A stretch of 46,060 nt of DNA from Candidatus Aminicenantota bacterium. GTDB taxonomy: Bacteria > Acidobacteriota > Aminicenantia > Aminicenantales > Aminicenantaceae. The notes under the pieces were generated by a model. It worked only from the letters and a program-made list of their open reading frames with translations, made no database searches and was not told the DNA's origin. Position 1 is the stretch's first letter. Each line of letters starts with the position of its first letter. The translations under genes and the position numbers were made by a program. The DNA lies in NCBI GenBank assembly GCA_030614685.1, contig JAUWTO010000003.1:1-46060 (forward strand). The letters are read 5' to 3'. Shown piece by piece: positions 1 through 6,595 of the stretch.

Positions 1-3
1 ACC

Positions 4-573
4 ATGTCGCAGACCTACCCCTCGCGAAGCAGCTCTGCGGGCCGCTCCACCTCGTCACAGGGCCGGGTATCCGCGCGGTCGACGAGGACCTATTCCAGCC
101 GTACAACCCGGGGTGTGACACAGCAGAACTATGACAGCAGTGCCCGGGGCACGCCTTCCCGCGGCTATTCTTCCCGCAACACAGGGAGCGCGAGCCGATC
201 CACGACCGGATCTGTCTCGTCGCGATCCCAGAGTGTCCGTGCCGCGCCGCGGAGTGCCACGGCCAATTCCTCCCTCCGCCGGTCGGCTTCCAGCTACCAG
301 AGCCGGGGATCGACCTCGAGCCGCTCTGTCCCGCGCAGCAGTTCCTCCTCAAGCCGGGGCGTTGTGTCTTCCTCCAGGCGCTCTTCGAGCCGTATGGGAA
401 GCACCACGCGGTCCTCCTCTGCCTCCCGCACATCCCCCTCACGCAGCTCCTCCTCTGTGCGCTCCTCTCCCTCACGGTCTTCGAGCCGGTCCTCGCGCTC
501 GTCGGGAAGGACTGCAAGTGCGTCCCGCTCGTCGTCCTCTTCACGCTCCGGCTCCAGGGTGAGAAAAAGGTAG
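4..573 (+). CDS. Ser/Arg-rich low-complexity protein, possibly 5'-truncated by the window edge
   Basis: The 189 residues are dominated by Ser and Arg with some Thr, Gly and Ala, and run to a TAG stop. I see no signal peptide, membrane segment, cysteine or recognisable domain. The composition predicts a disordered, strongly basic chain, which could bind nucleic acid or acidic polymer; that is inference only. The ATG lies three bases from the window edge, so neither a ribosome binding site nor an upstream in-frame extension can be checked, and this may be the C-terminal tail of a longer protein. Ser/Arg codons in a G+C-rich genome can also produce spurious open frames, and another long frame overlaps it (131-562). 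The ORF ends just before a good promoter for the next gene, which fits a real gene end. Confidence 0.5.
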   Translation: MSQTYPSRSSSAGRSTSSQGRVSARSTRTYSSRTTRGVTQQNYDSSARGTPSRGYSSRNTGSASRSTTGSVSSRSQSVRAAPRSATANSSLRRSASSYQSRGSTSSRSVPRSSSSSSRGVVSSSRRSSSRMGSTTRSSSASRTSPSRSSSSVRSSPSRSSSRSSRSSGRTASASRSSSSSRSGSRVRKR

Positions 574-589
574 GTCGCTCAATTTCTGC

Positions 590-618
590 TTTACATTTAT
601 CCCTCACGGTGGTATAAA
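590..618 (+). promoter_or_regulatory. sigma70-type promoter for the lipoprotein gene
   Basis: TTTACA (590-595), a 17-base spacer and TATAAA (613-618) match the -35/-10 consensus at 5 of 6 positions each. The predicted start is near 625, giving a leader of roughly 68 bases before the ATG at 693. Confidence 0.6.
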
Positions 619-692
619 GAATCCTACTTTAAAATAAGTGTGCATTCCCTGATGACACGGATGAGAACAACTATCAATTGGAGGTATGAGCC

Positions 693-1436
693 ATGGCTAT
701 CGTGAAAGGTTATGGAAGCAGGATGCATCTGACTCTGGGGCTGTTTGTAGCATTCGCACTCATCATTTCGGGCTCTATCGCATGCCAACAGGCTGAAGAA
801 AACCTCCCTGAAGAGCAGGCTGCCCTGGAAGAAGGGACGCTCGTTTTCGAGGGGACGCCGAAGCTGGCCATCGGGAAATTCCTTTTCCTGCCCGAGGCTC
901 AGGGTTTTGACCTCGTGGTGCAGGGAGCCGTGGATGGTGGGGACCTGACCAGCCTTGTGGGGCAGGAAGTGAAGGTCGAAGGAGAAATTGCACCCGAGCA
1001 ACCTGCGGTGTTGATCGCCAACACCATCGAGGTGAAAGAGGCGAACGGTGAGTACCGCAGCGTCTTCACCCGGACCGATGAACCGGTACTGGATGAGTAC
1101 CTCGACCTTCAGTCCCGGGCTGCCTTCGAAGCGCTGGATAAGCTCAAGTACGATGACAACGCGGGCTGGGAAGGCAAGGGGAGAGCGAAAGTTTACGGGA
1201 GCCTGGAACAGCTGGAGAACGGTTACCGCATCCTGGTTCTGGATGAGAAAGGCGAGCAGGTCGGCTTCGTTGTGGTCGACAGCCTTTCGGATTACGCAAA
1301 CTTCTATCTCCAGAAGCTTCCGCTCTTCGATAAATTATGGTTCTATCTCGACATTAAGGAAACCATCGCGTGGAACACGCGCCGGCGCACAAGCGAATTG
1401 TTCCATGCCGACGTGCTCTTTGCCGGATTATTCTGA
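693..1436 (+). CDS. predicted lipoprotein of unknown function
   Basis: 247 residues. A basic N-terminus and hydrophobic stretch (about 11-30) end in a lipobox (S-I-A-C) with Cys31 as the lipidation site, so the mature protein should be membrane-anchored and face the periplasm. The segment after the signal (about 45-115) alternates short hydrophobic and charged stretches with 'GQEVKVEGEI', which looks like a small beta-barrel or OB-like fold; the rest is mixed alpha/beta with no motif I recognise. The start is supported by GGAGG at 680-684, eight bases before the ATG. The gene is monocistronic, with a promoter at 590-618 and a terminator at 1479-1508. Function unknown. Confidence 0.8.
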   Translation: MAIVKGYGSRMHLTLGLFVAFALIISGSIACQQAEENLPEEQAALEEGTLVFEGTPKLAIGKFLFLPEAQGFDLVVQGAVDGGDLTSLVGQEVKVEGEIAPEQPAVLIANTIEVKEANGEYRSVFTRTDEPVLDEYLDLQSRAAFEALDKLKYDDNAGWEGKGRAKVYGSLEQLENGYRILVLDEKGEQVGFVVVDSLSDYANFYLQKLPLFDKLWFYLDIKETIAWNTRRRTSELFHADVLFAGLF

Positions 1437-1478
1437 TCCCCAGTCCTATTTCTTATAGGCATAATTCATACATGCTTT

Positions 1479-1508
1479 GAGGGCCTTTTACAGGCCCTCT
1501 TTCTATTT
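1479..1508 (+). terminator. intrinsic terminator of the lipoprotein gene
   Basis: A 7-bp perfect stem GAGGGCC/GGCCCTC (1479-1485, 1493-1499) with a 7-base loop is followed by TTTCTATTT. It lies between convergent genes, and the T-run is only on the plus strand side. Confidence 0.75.
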
Positions 1509-1529
1509 GTGCCCCCAAAATTCCCCTGA

Positions 1530-3239
1530 TCAGTTCTGGTCCTGCGCCTGCTGCTTTTCCCTGTAGGATGCGATGTTGGCGTCCAGGTCCGGATGACGGA
1601 GGTGGAAATCGGTCGCCTCCTGATAGGCCTGGGCCACGCGTAGCACCGCGGCCTCGCCCATGAGTTTCCCCACGAACTGGATGCTGGTGGGGCTCCCCTT
1701 GGGGTCGAATCCCTGCGGCAGAACCACTGTGGGATGCCCGGTGAGGTTGGTGATCGACAGGTTGCTGGTGCGGGCGGAAGTGGGCACGAGGTAGACATCG
1801 ATGTCCTGCATGAGCTCCTCCATGCGCTCCATGAGCAGCGTACGCATCCGGTTAGCCTGGATATACTCCACCGCCGGCACCATGCGAGACCGGCGGAAGC
1901 TGTCGGGCCAGGCCCCGCGTCCCTGACGGACGAGGAGATCATCCCGGTTTGACCGCGTGAGCTCGTCGAAGGCCGCCGCCGCTTCGGCCGACAGGATGAA
2001 TCCCATCGCCCTGACCGGCAGGTCGGGCAGTTGGATCGGGATCAGCTCCACCTCGAGCTTTTTGAAAGTGGCCAGTACGGTCTGGTCGTTTTCCTTGTTG
2101 CGGTATTTTGATTCGAACGCCTCTTTAAGGTAGCCGATGCGGAGGGTCCGGATGTCGAGCTCTGGTTCCCAGAGGAAGGGATGTTCGAGGATCGTCCTGT
2201 CTCTGCCGTCCGGCCCATAGATGGCATTGAAGACCAGCGCGCAGTCCTCTGCGCTCCGGCAGAGGGGACCGATCTTGTCCATGCTCCAGCTCAGGGCCAT
2301 GGCTCCGTGCCGGCTCACACGTCCGAAGGTGGGCCGCAGCCCCGTGACCCCGCATCGCGTTGCGGGCGACACAATGGAACCCAGGGTCTCGGTGCCGATG
2401 GCGAATCCGACCAGGCCCGCTGCTGTGGCTGCGGCCGAACCGGCGGATGAGCCGCTGGACCCCTGCTCCAGGTTCCAGGGATTGCGGGTCTTGCCGCCGT
2501 ACCACACATCTCCCATGGCCAGGGCCCCCAGGGTGAGCTTGGCCACCAGTACGGCGCCCGCCTCTTCCAGGCGTGTGACCACCGTAGCGTCCTCATCGAA
2601 GACCTGGTCCTTGTAGGGCACGGCCCCCCAGGAGGTCTTGATCCCTTTGGTGGCGAGCAGGTCCTTGGCTCCCCAGGGGATGCCGTGGAGGGGGCCGCGG
2701 TAGCGGCCGGCAGCGATTTCCGCATCGGCCCGCCTCGCCTGCTCCAGAGCCAGGTCCTCTGTCAGGGTGACGATGCATTCGAGTTCCTTCCCGTATTTTT
2801 TCAGCCGGTCGAGATAGAGCTGTGTCAGCTGCAGAGAGGTGACCCTGCGCCCGCGAATGAGGCGGGCCAGGTCTGTGATCGAGTAAAAGGCCAGCTCGTT
2901 AGGGTCCTGGGGGACCGTGAGGCCCGGGTCTGCGGGGAGCTCGATCCGCTGCCTTGCCCAGGCTGCGGTTTCCTGAGGTGCGAGGGGGGCAAAGAGCAGG
3001 GCCGGTGACAGGCTGTTGGGCAGCTCGACCTGGCGCAGTTCCTGGTAGCTCGCCAGGTTGCGCTCCAGTCCGCCGAGCATCAGCTTGCGTTCGGTCCGGT
3101 CGAAATTGAGCCCGGCGACTTTTTCCGCGGCCATAATGTCCCATGTGGTGAGGCCCTTTTTCCATTTGAAATACATGTACCCCATCCCGGCACACATCAG
3201 GACGATGAGAACCAGCAGGGCGATGCAGAGTTTTTTCAT
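1530..3239 (-). CDS. amidase-signature family hydrolase, N-terminally membrane-anchored
   Basis: 569 residues. Residues about 4-24 form one membrane-spanning or uncleaved signal segment. The amidase-signature domain follows (about 120-550) with the full Ser-cisSer-Lys triad of the family: Lys192 in 'GAKD', cis-Ser264 in the Gly/Ser loop and the nucleophile Ser288 in 'LGSIVSPA'. The family hydrolyses C-N amide bonds; a GatA role is unlikely because of the membrane anchor and the absence of gatB/gatC nearby. The start has a strong ribosome binding site (AAGGAGGGA). It is the last gene of a leftward unit with an MFS transporter and a zinc-ribbon protein, so a peptide or amide substrate imported by the transporter is plausible but unproven. 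Confidence 0.88.
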   Translation of the reverse strand: MKKLCIALLVLIVLMCAGMGYMYFKWKKGLTTWDIMAAEKVAGLNFDRTERKLMLGGLERNLASYQELRQVELPNSLSPALLFAPLAPQETAAWARQRIELPADPGLTVPQDPNELAFYSITDLARLIRGRRVTSLQLTQLYLDRLKKYGKELECIVTLTEDLALEQARRADAEIAAGRYRGPLHGIPWGAKDLLATKGIKTSWGAVPYKDQVFDEDATVVTRLEEAGAVLVAKLTLGALAMGDVWYGGKTRNPWNLEQGSSGSSAGSAAATAAGLVGFAIGTETLGSIVSPATRCGVTGLRPTFGRVSRHGAMALSWSMDKIGPLCRSAEDCALVFNAIYGPDGRDRTILEHPFLWEPELDIRTLRIGYLKEAFESKYRNKENDQTVLATFKKLEVELIPIQLPDLPVRAMGFILSAEAAAAFDELTRSNRDDLLVRQGRGAWPDSFRRSRMVPAVEYIQANRMRTLLMERMEELMQDIDVYLVPTSARTSNLSITNLTGHPTVVLPQGFDPKGSPTSIQFVGKLMGEAAVLRVAQAYQEATDFHLRHPDLDANIASYREKQQAQDQN

Positions 3240-3254
3240 GCTGCCATCCCTCCT

Positions 3255-3608
3255 TTATCTTTTATCGTTTGGTTGTATTTTCTGTTTAATTTTCTGGGAT
3301 ACTCGGTATACAAGGATTCCAACGACCAAGGACCCTCCCATCCAGAGGAGTTTGAACTGCTGGCTCTCGAAGTGGGCTAGGGCGTTCAGGACAAAACCGG
3401 AGAGTATCAGAAATGCGGTCACACATAGTGAGACCAGGAGGGGGAGCATGAGTAGGGACGCGCACCCCTCCTGCTCTTCCGCCTTTTCTGGTTCGTCCAA
3501 AGGAAGGGGAGCTGAGGCCTCTCCAGGTTCCCAGTACTCAGCCCCGCACTGAGGGCAACGGGATGCATCCCTGGGAATGGGAGCGTTGCAGTGCGGGCAG
3601 GTGTTCAC
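3255..3608 (-). CDS. zinc-ribbon membrane protein
   Basis: 117 residues. The N-terminus carries a CxxC...CxxC zinc ribbon (CPHC near residue 4, CPQC near 18), then an acidic linker, then two hydrophobic segments (about 50-76 and 87-101) and a basic tail. Such short zinc-ribbon/transmembrane proteins are common and mostly uncharacterised. The start is GTG, five bases after the stop of the upstream MFS gene, so translation is probably coupled; the downstream amidase follows after 15 bases. I cannot assign a function beyond a likely membrane-associated accessory protein of this operon. Confidence 0.75.
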   Translation of the reverse strand: MNTCPHCNAPIPRDASRCPQCGAEYWEPGEASAPLPLDEPEKAEEQEGCASLLMLPLLVSLCVTAFLILSGFVLNALAHFESQQFKLLWMGGSLVVGILVYRVSQKIKQKIQPNDKR

Positions 3609-3613
3609 GCTTT

Positions 3614-4942
3614 CTAGGGTTTTTCCAGGGCCCCGTCGCCTCTGGCATCGGTGCGCTTGAGGAGCAGTGCGAAGATCAGTCCCACGAAACCCAGGCCGGA
3701 GAACATCAGCAGGCTGGCGGTGTAGGACTTGGTGACGTCACGCAAAATGCCGTTGAGCAGCGGGAAGAGTGCCAGCCCGATGTTCTGGATGGCGGTCATC
3801 ATGCCGAATGCCATCCCCACACGCTCTTTGGGGACGATAAGAGGGATCGTGGGCCACATGGCAGCCGGGACCAGCACAAAGGCGGCTCCCAGGGCGATCA
3901 TGGGGAATATGGGATTGATATACGTCAGCCCCATCAAGGCATGGCTCGGGATCATGATCAGTGAACCCAGGATCATCAGGCTCGCCCGGCGCCCGATCTT
4001 GTCGACCATGCGGCCGGCAAAGGGGGCAAAGATCATGGAGGCGAAGATGATAATGCCGGTAATGCCGCCGGCAGTACTGAACATGTGCAGGAAGCTGTTG
4101 AACACCTGATACAGGAAGCCCCCACTGGTCTCGGCATACCGGGAGATTCCCCATTTGTCTACGAAGAAATCGGTGGACAGCGCGGTGAAAGGGAAGATCG
4201 CGGAATAGAAGGTCATGCACAGCATGGTGACGATCCAGAACGTGGGCTTGAACTTGCCGATGTCCTTGAAGACGATCTTTTCTTCCGTCGCGCTGTCCTT
4301 GAGCCCGAGCAGGCGTTCTCCGCGGCGGTCCATGATTATGTATACGATGTTGGCCAGGATGGAGAGCATGCAGAAGAGCACGGCGGCGAACAGGGCGTAC
4401 CGGTAGCTCCCGAACTGGCTGGATATGAGCTCACCGGTATTGAAGGCAAAGAGGGTTCCGAGGCGGCTGACCGTGAGCGCGATGCCGAACGACAGAGCCA
4501 GTTCCTTGCCCTTGAACCAGCGGGCCAGGATGGCGCTCTGGGCAACGATGAGAGGCTCGGAGCCTGCTCCGAAGATGAATCTTCCCAGGAACACGACCGG
4601 GATCGAACGGGCCTGCCAGACCACTATCGCCCCGACGAGCACCAGCAGAGAGAACATAAGACTGGCCTTGCGGGTGCCCAGGCGATCTATGAGGAAGCCG
4701 CCGATCAGGACAAACAGGATGGCGGCCACGTGATACATGGTGTAGAAGGAGCCGAGGGTCCCTCGGGCTGCCCCCAGTTCCTCTACCAGAGTGGGTGCTA
4801 AGGCGCCTAAGATGTCGTAGGCGAAGTAGCTCCCGAAGCTCAAGGCAGAGACGAAAATGAGGATGGCGAAACGGAATATGGCGTTCCGGGGGTGGAAGAG
4901 GCCTCCTGCCTGACTGGGGGGCTCGGGGTGGATTTCGTTCAT
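3614..4942 (-). CDS. MFS transporter, MFSD1-like
   Basis: 442 residues from the chosen ATG, with about 12 hydrophobic segments and MFS loop motifs ('DRLGTRKA' after the second helix, 'DKIGRRAS' in the second half). The phrase 'GSYFAYD' near the first helix and the 'GGFLIDRLGTR' segment resemble, from memory, the MFSD1 group, whose studied members move dipeptides; this assignment needs a search. The reading frame is open 45 codons further upstream (to 5077), but a near-consensus promoter ends only 7 bases before the ATG at 4942, so the longer version is unlikely. First gene of the leftward transporter, zinc-ribbon, amidase unit. Confidence 0.85.
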   Translation of the reverse strand: MNEIHPEPPSQAGGLFHPRNAIFRFAILIFVSALSFGSYFAYDILGALAPTLVEELGAARGTLGSFYTMYHVAAILFVLIGGFLIDRLGTRKASLMFSLLVLVGAIVVWQARSIPVVFLGRFIFGAGSEPLIVAQSAILARWFKGKELALSFGIALTVSRLGTLFAFNTGELISSQFGSYRYALFAAVLFCMLSILANIVYIIMDRRGERLLGLKDSATEEKIVFKDIGKFKPTFWIVTMLCMTFYSAIFPFTALSTDFFVDKWGISRYAETSGGFLYQVFNSFLHMFSTAGGITGIIIFASMIFAPFAGRMVDKIGRRASLMILGSLIMIPSHALMGLTYINPIFPMIALGAAFVLVPAAMWPTIPLIVPKERVGMAFGMMTAIQNIGLALFPLLNGILRDVTKSYTASLLMFSGLGFVGLIFALLLKRTDARGDGALEKP

Positions 4943-4949
4943 ATCCTGG

Positions 4950-4978
4950 CTTATATCACAGGGTTCAGGGGCTGTCAA
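4950..4978 (-). promoter_or_regulatory. near-consensus promoter giving a leaderless MFS mRNA
   Basis: Read leftward: TTGACA (4978-4973), 17 bases, TATAAG (4955-4950). Only 7 bases separate the -10 box from the ATG at 4942, so the predicted transcript begins at or one base before the start codon. Confidence 0.65.
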
Positions 4979-5148
4979 ACCAGGCCTCCGTGAATGAGAT
5001 ACCCTCGCTTTCCGGCCTATTAAGCCCGAGCGGAAGACCCGCCGTCCAACCTCCCCCTCCTTGAAAGTGGAAGCCATTCATTCTCTCACCTCCCCATGCG
5101 CTCGGATTGAAAATGGCCGGCCCACACGCCCCGCTGAAACCCTCCCGC

Positions 5149-5177
5149 TTGTTATGGGTTCCGTGAGGGGCTATAAT
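5149..5177 (+). promoter_or_regulatory. sigma70-type promoter for the HAD gene
   Basis: TTGTTA (5149-5154), 17-base spacer, perfect TATAAT (5172-5177). The predicted start near 5184 leaves a 25-base leader containing the GGAGGGAGG ribosome binding site for the ATG at 5209. Confidence 0.65.
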
Positions 5178-5208
5178 GCCAGCGAGCGATCGAAGGAGGG
5201 AGGCAAGC

Positions 5209-5817
5209 ATGATCCGGTGTGTCATTTCCGACCTGGGCAAGGTCCTGATCTTTTTCGACAACTCCATCTTCTATCGCAAGCTGGCCGCCTTCACCCCTTT
5301 CGACGTGAAAGAGATCGCCGCCCGGGTCAATGTCCATTCGGAGATCGGGGAGGCATTCGACACGGGACGGCTGTCTCCCCAGGGTTTCTATGAAAAGGCG
5401 CTCGAGGCTCTGGAGGCGGAATTGAGCTGCGAGGATTTCTTTGCGATGTACAACGACGTCTTCTCCCTTAACCGCCCTGTCGTCGATATCCTTAGCCGGC
5501 TGAAAGCCCTCTCCTGCAGGATGGTCATGCTCTCCAACACCGATGTCGAGCGCTTCGGATTCATCCGAAACCGCTTCCCGGAGGTCATGTTGTTCGACCA
5601 CTATGTGCTCTCTTATGAGGAGGGATACATGAAGCCGGATCCCCGGATCTTTGTGGTCGCCCTTGGAAAGGCCGAAGCAGCCCCTGCCGAGTGCGTCTTC
5701 ATCGACGACCGCAGCGAGAACATCGAGGCGGCCCGGCGATTGGGGATGCATGCCATACACTTTCTGGAGGATACGAACCTCCGGTCCGCTCTCAACGAGC
5801 TGGGCCTCGAACCGTAA
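5209..5817 (+). CDS. HAD-superfamily hydrolase (YihX-like subfamily IA)
   Basis: 202 residues. HAD motifs appear in order: motif I 'DLGKVL' near the N-terminus, a helical cap, motif II 'MLSNTD', motif III Lys in 'EGYMKPDP', and motif IV 'VFIDDRSENIEAA'. The first motif has D-x-G-x-V rather than DxDGTL, as in YihX-type phosphatases, and lacks the usual second Asp of a phosphatase (DxD becomes D-L-G), so catalysis may differ. Likely a cytoplasmic small phosphatase or dehalogenase-like enzyme; substrate unknown. I chose the ATG at 5209, not the upstream in-frame one at 5176, because it follows a strong GGAGGGAGG site and the upstream one overlaps the -10 box. Monocistronic and divergent from the MFS unit. 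Confidence 0.85.
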   Translation: MIRCVISDLGKVLIFFDNSIFYRKLAAFTPFDVKEIAARVNVHSEIGEAFDTGRLSPQGFYEKALEALEAELSCEDFFAMYNDVFSLNRPVVDILSRLKALSCRMVMLSNTDVERFGFIRNRFPEVMLFDHYVLSYEEGYMKPDPRIFVVALGKAEAAPAECVFIDDRSENIEAARRLGMHAIHFLEDTNLRSALNELGLEP

Positions 5818-5861
5818 CCATACTCGGCCAGGGCAGGGTCCGAGCTTCCGCGGCAGTACCT

Positions 5862-6275
5862 TTAAGCGCGGCAGGCCACATGCACGCGACGAGTGCGGGG
5901 CCCATCGAATTCACAGAAGTAGACTCCCTGCCAGGCCCCCAAGACCAGGCGGCCCCTTTCGATCAGGATCTGGACCGAGGGTCCCATGAGGCTGGCCTTG
6001 ACGTGAGCGGGCGAATTGCCCTCTGCGTGTGTGTAGGGAAGGGAATCCGGTACCATGGTTTTCAGGGACATGAGTATGTCGTTTTTTACGGAAGGATCGG
6101 CGTTCTCATTGATGGTGATCCCGGCTGTCGTGTGGGGGACATAGACGACACATACACCGGTGCGGGCTCCGGAAAGATGGACGACGCGCTCTACTTCGGC
6201 TGTGATGTCCTTGAGCTCCTCCTGCGACCGCGTCTGGACCATGATCGTTTGATAAGTGTCCTCAGAGCGTTCCAT
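5862..6275 (-). CDS. yjbQ: YjbQ family protein (UPF0047, secondary thiamine-phosphate synthase)
   Basis: 137 residues, the usual length. Family signatures are clear: 'HTTAGITINENAD' in the first half, 'HAEGNSPAHVKA' in the middle and 'EFDGPRTRR' near the C-terminus; the conserved His/Glu/Asp residues probably line the active site. E. coli YjbQ has weak thiamine phosphate synthase activity; the physiological role is not settled. The gene converges on the HAD gene and diverges from nrdD. No Shine-Dalgarno sequence precedes the ATG, while a TAGAAT box ends 9 bases upstream, which suggests a leaderless or nearly leaderless mRNA. Confidence 0.92.
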   Translation of the reverse strand: MERSEDTYQTIMVQTRSQEELKDITAEVERVVHLSGARTGVCVVYVPHTTAGITINENADPSVKNDILMSLKTMVPDSLPYTHAEGNSPAHVKASLMGPSVQILIERGRLVLGAWQGVYFCEFDGPRTRRVHVACRA

Positions 6276-6284
6276 AATGCTGAT

Positions 6285-6290
6285 ATTCTA
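6285..6290 (-). promoter_or_regulatory. -10 box of yjbQ
   Basis: Leftward TAGAAT, nine bases before the yjbQ ATG, with no ribosome binding site in between and no convincing -35 element. The predicted leader is only about 3 bases. Confidence 0.35.
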
Positions 6291-6394
6291 GCACAAAAAT
6301 GGACTGGAGCAGATGAAAAAACGGGTTGAAACCGTGCGTTTTTACCGCCCGGGAAGTTCTCAAAAAATATTTTCGATGAATCTCCAAAAAATAC

Positions 6395-6423
6395 TTGACA
6401 TCTCTTGGTGGCAATAATAAAGT
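6395..6423 (+). promoter_or_regulatory. promoter of the nrdD operon
   Basis: A perfect TTGACA (6395-6400) is followed after 17 bases by TAAAGT (6418-6423). The predicted start is about 6430, immediately before two NrdR-like boxes, so a repressor bound there would block initiation. Confidence 0.6.
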
Positions 6424-6429
6424 TGGGAA

Positions 6430-6595
6430 CGCGAGTACAACATTTTGTACCGTTCCGAGCGCACACATACAACATATTGGTGAGGTTCCAACGGAATCTC
6501 CCCCTATGGGAGGGCTACACAGGGGGGTGAAGGGGCCTGAGCTGGATCTGCTGAACTGTGGATAGCGTTGTATTTTGGAAGAAAGGAGCTATTGT
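6430..6595 (+). other. 5' leader of nrdD; rest of a 320-base gene-free stretch
   Basis: The gap between yjbQ and nrdD (6276-6595) holds the yjbQ -10 box, the nrdD promoter, the two operator boxes and this leader of about 165 bases. After the boxes a C-run (6498-6504) can pair either with GGGAG at 6508-6512 or with the G-run at 6521-6526, so alternative hairpins are possible. It does not match the conserved cores of a cobalamin riboswitch. I see no open frame of interest. The nrdD ribosome binding site (AAAGGAG) lies just before 6596. Confidence 0.4.
6435..6482 (+). promoter_or_regulatory. pair of NrdR-like operator boxes
   Basis: Box 1 is a perfect palindrome, GTACAACATTTTGTAC (6435-6450). 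Box 2, ATACAACATATTGGTG (6467-6482), matches it at 12 of 16 positions. The boxes begin 32 bp apart, about three helical turns, as known for paired NrdR boxes upstream of ribonucleotide reductase operons. The AT-rich core with flanking ACA/TGT also fits NrdR. No nrdR gene is in the window, so the regulator is inferred. Confidence 0.6.

Noticed and set aside
131-562. Overlapping plus-strand frame inside the Ser/Arg-rich gene
   Set aside because: Pro/Ala/Arg-rich text is the usual out-of-frame reading of Ser/Arg codons; no start signal.
6481-6595. Cobalamin riboswitch in the nrdD leader
   Set aside because: The conserved core boxes are absent, and the enzyme is class III rather than the B12-dependent class II.
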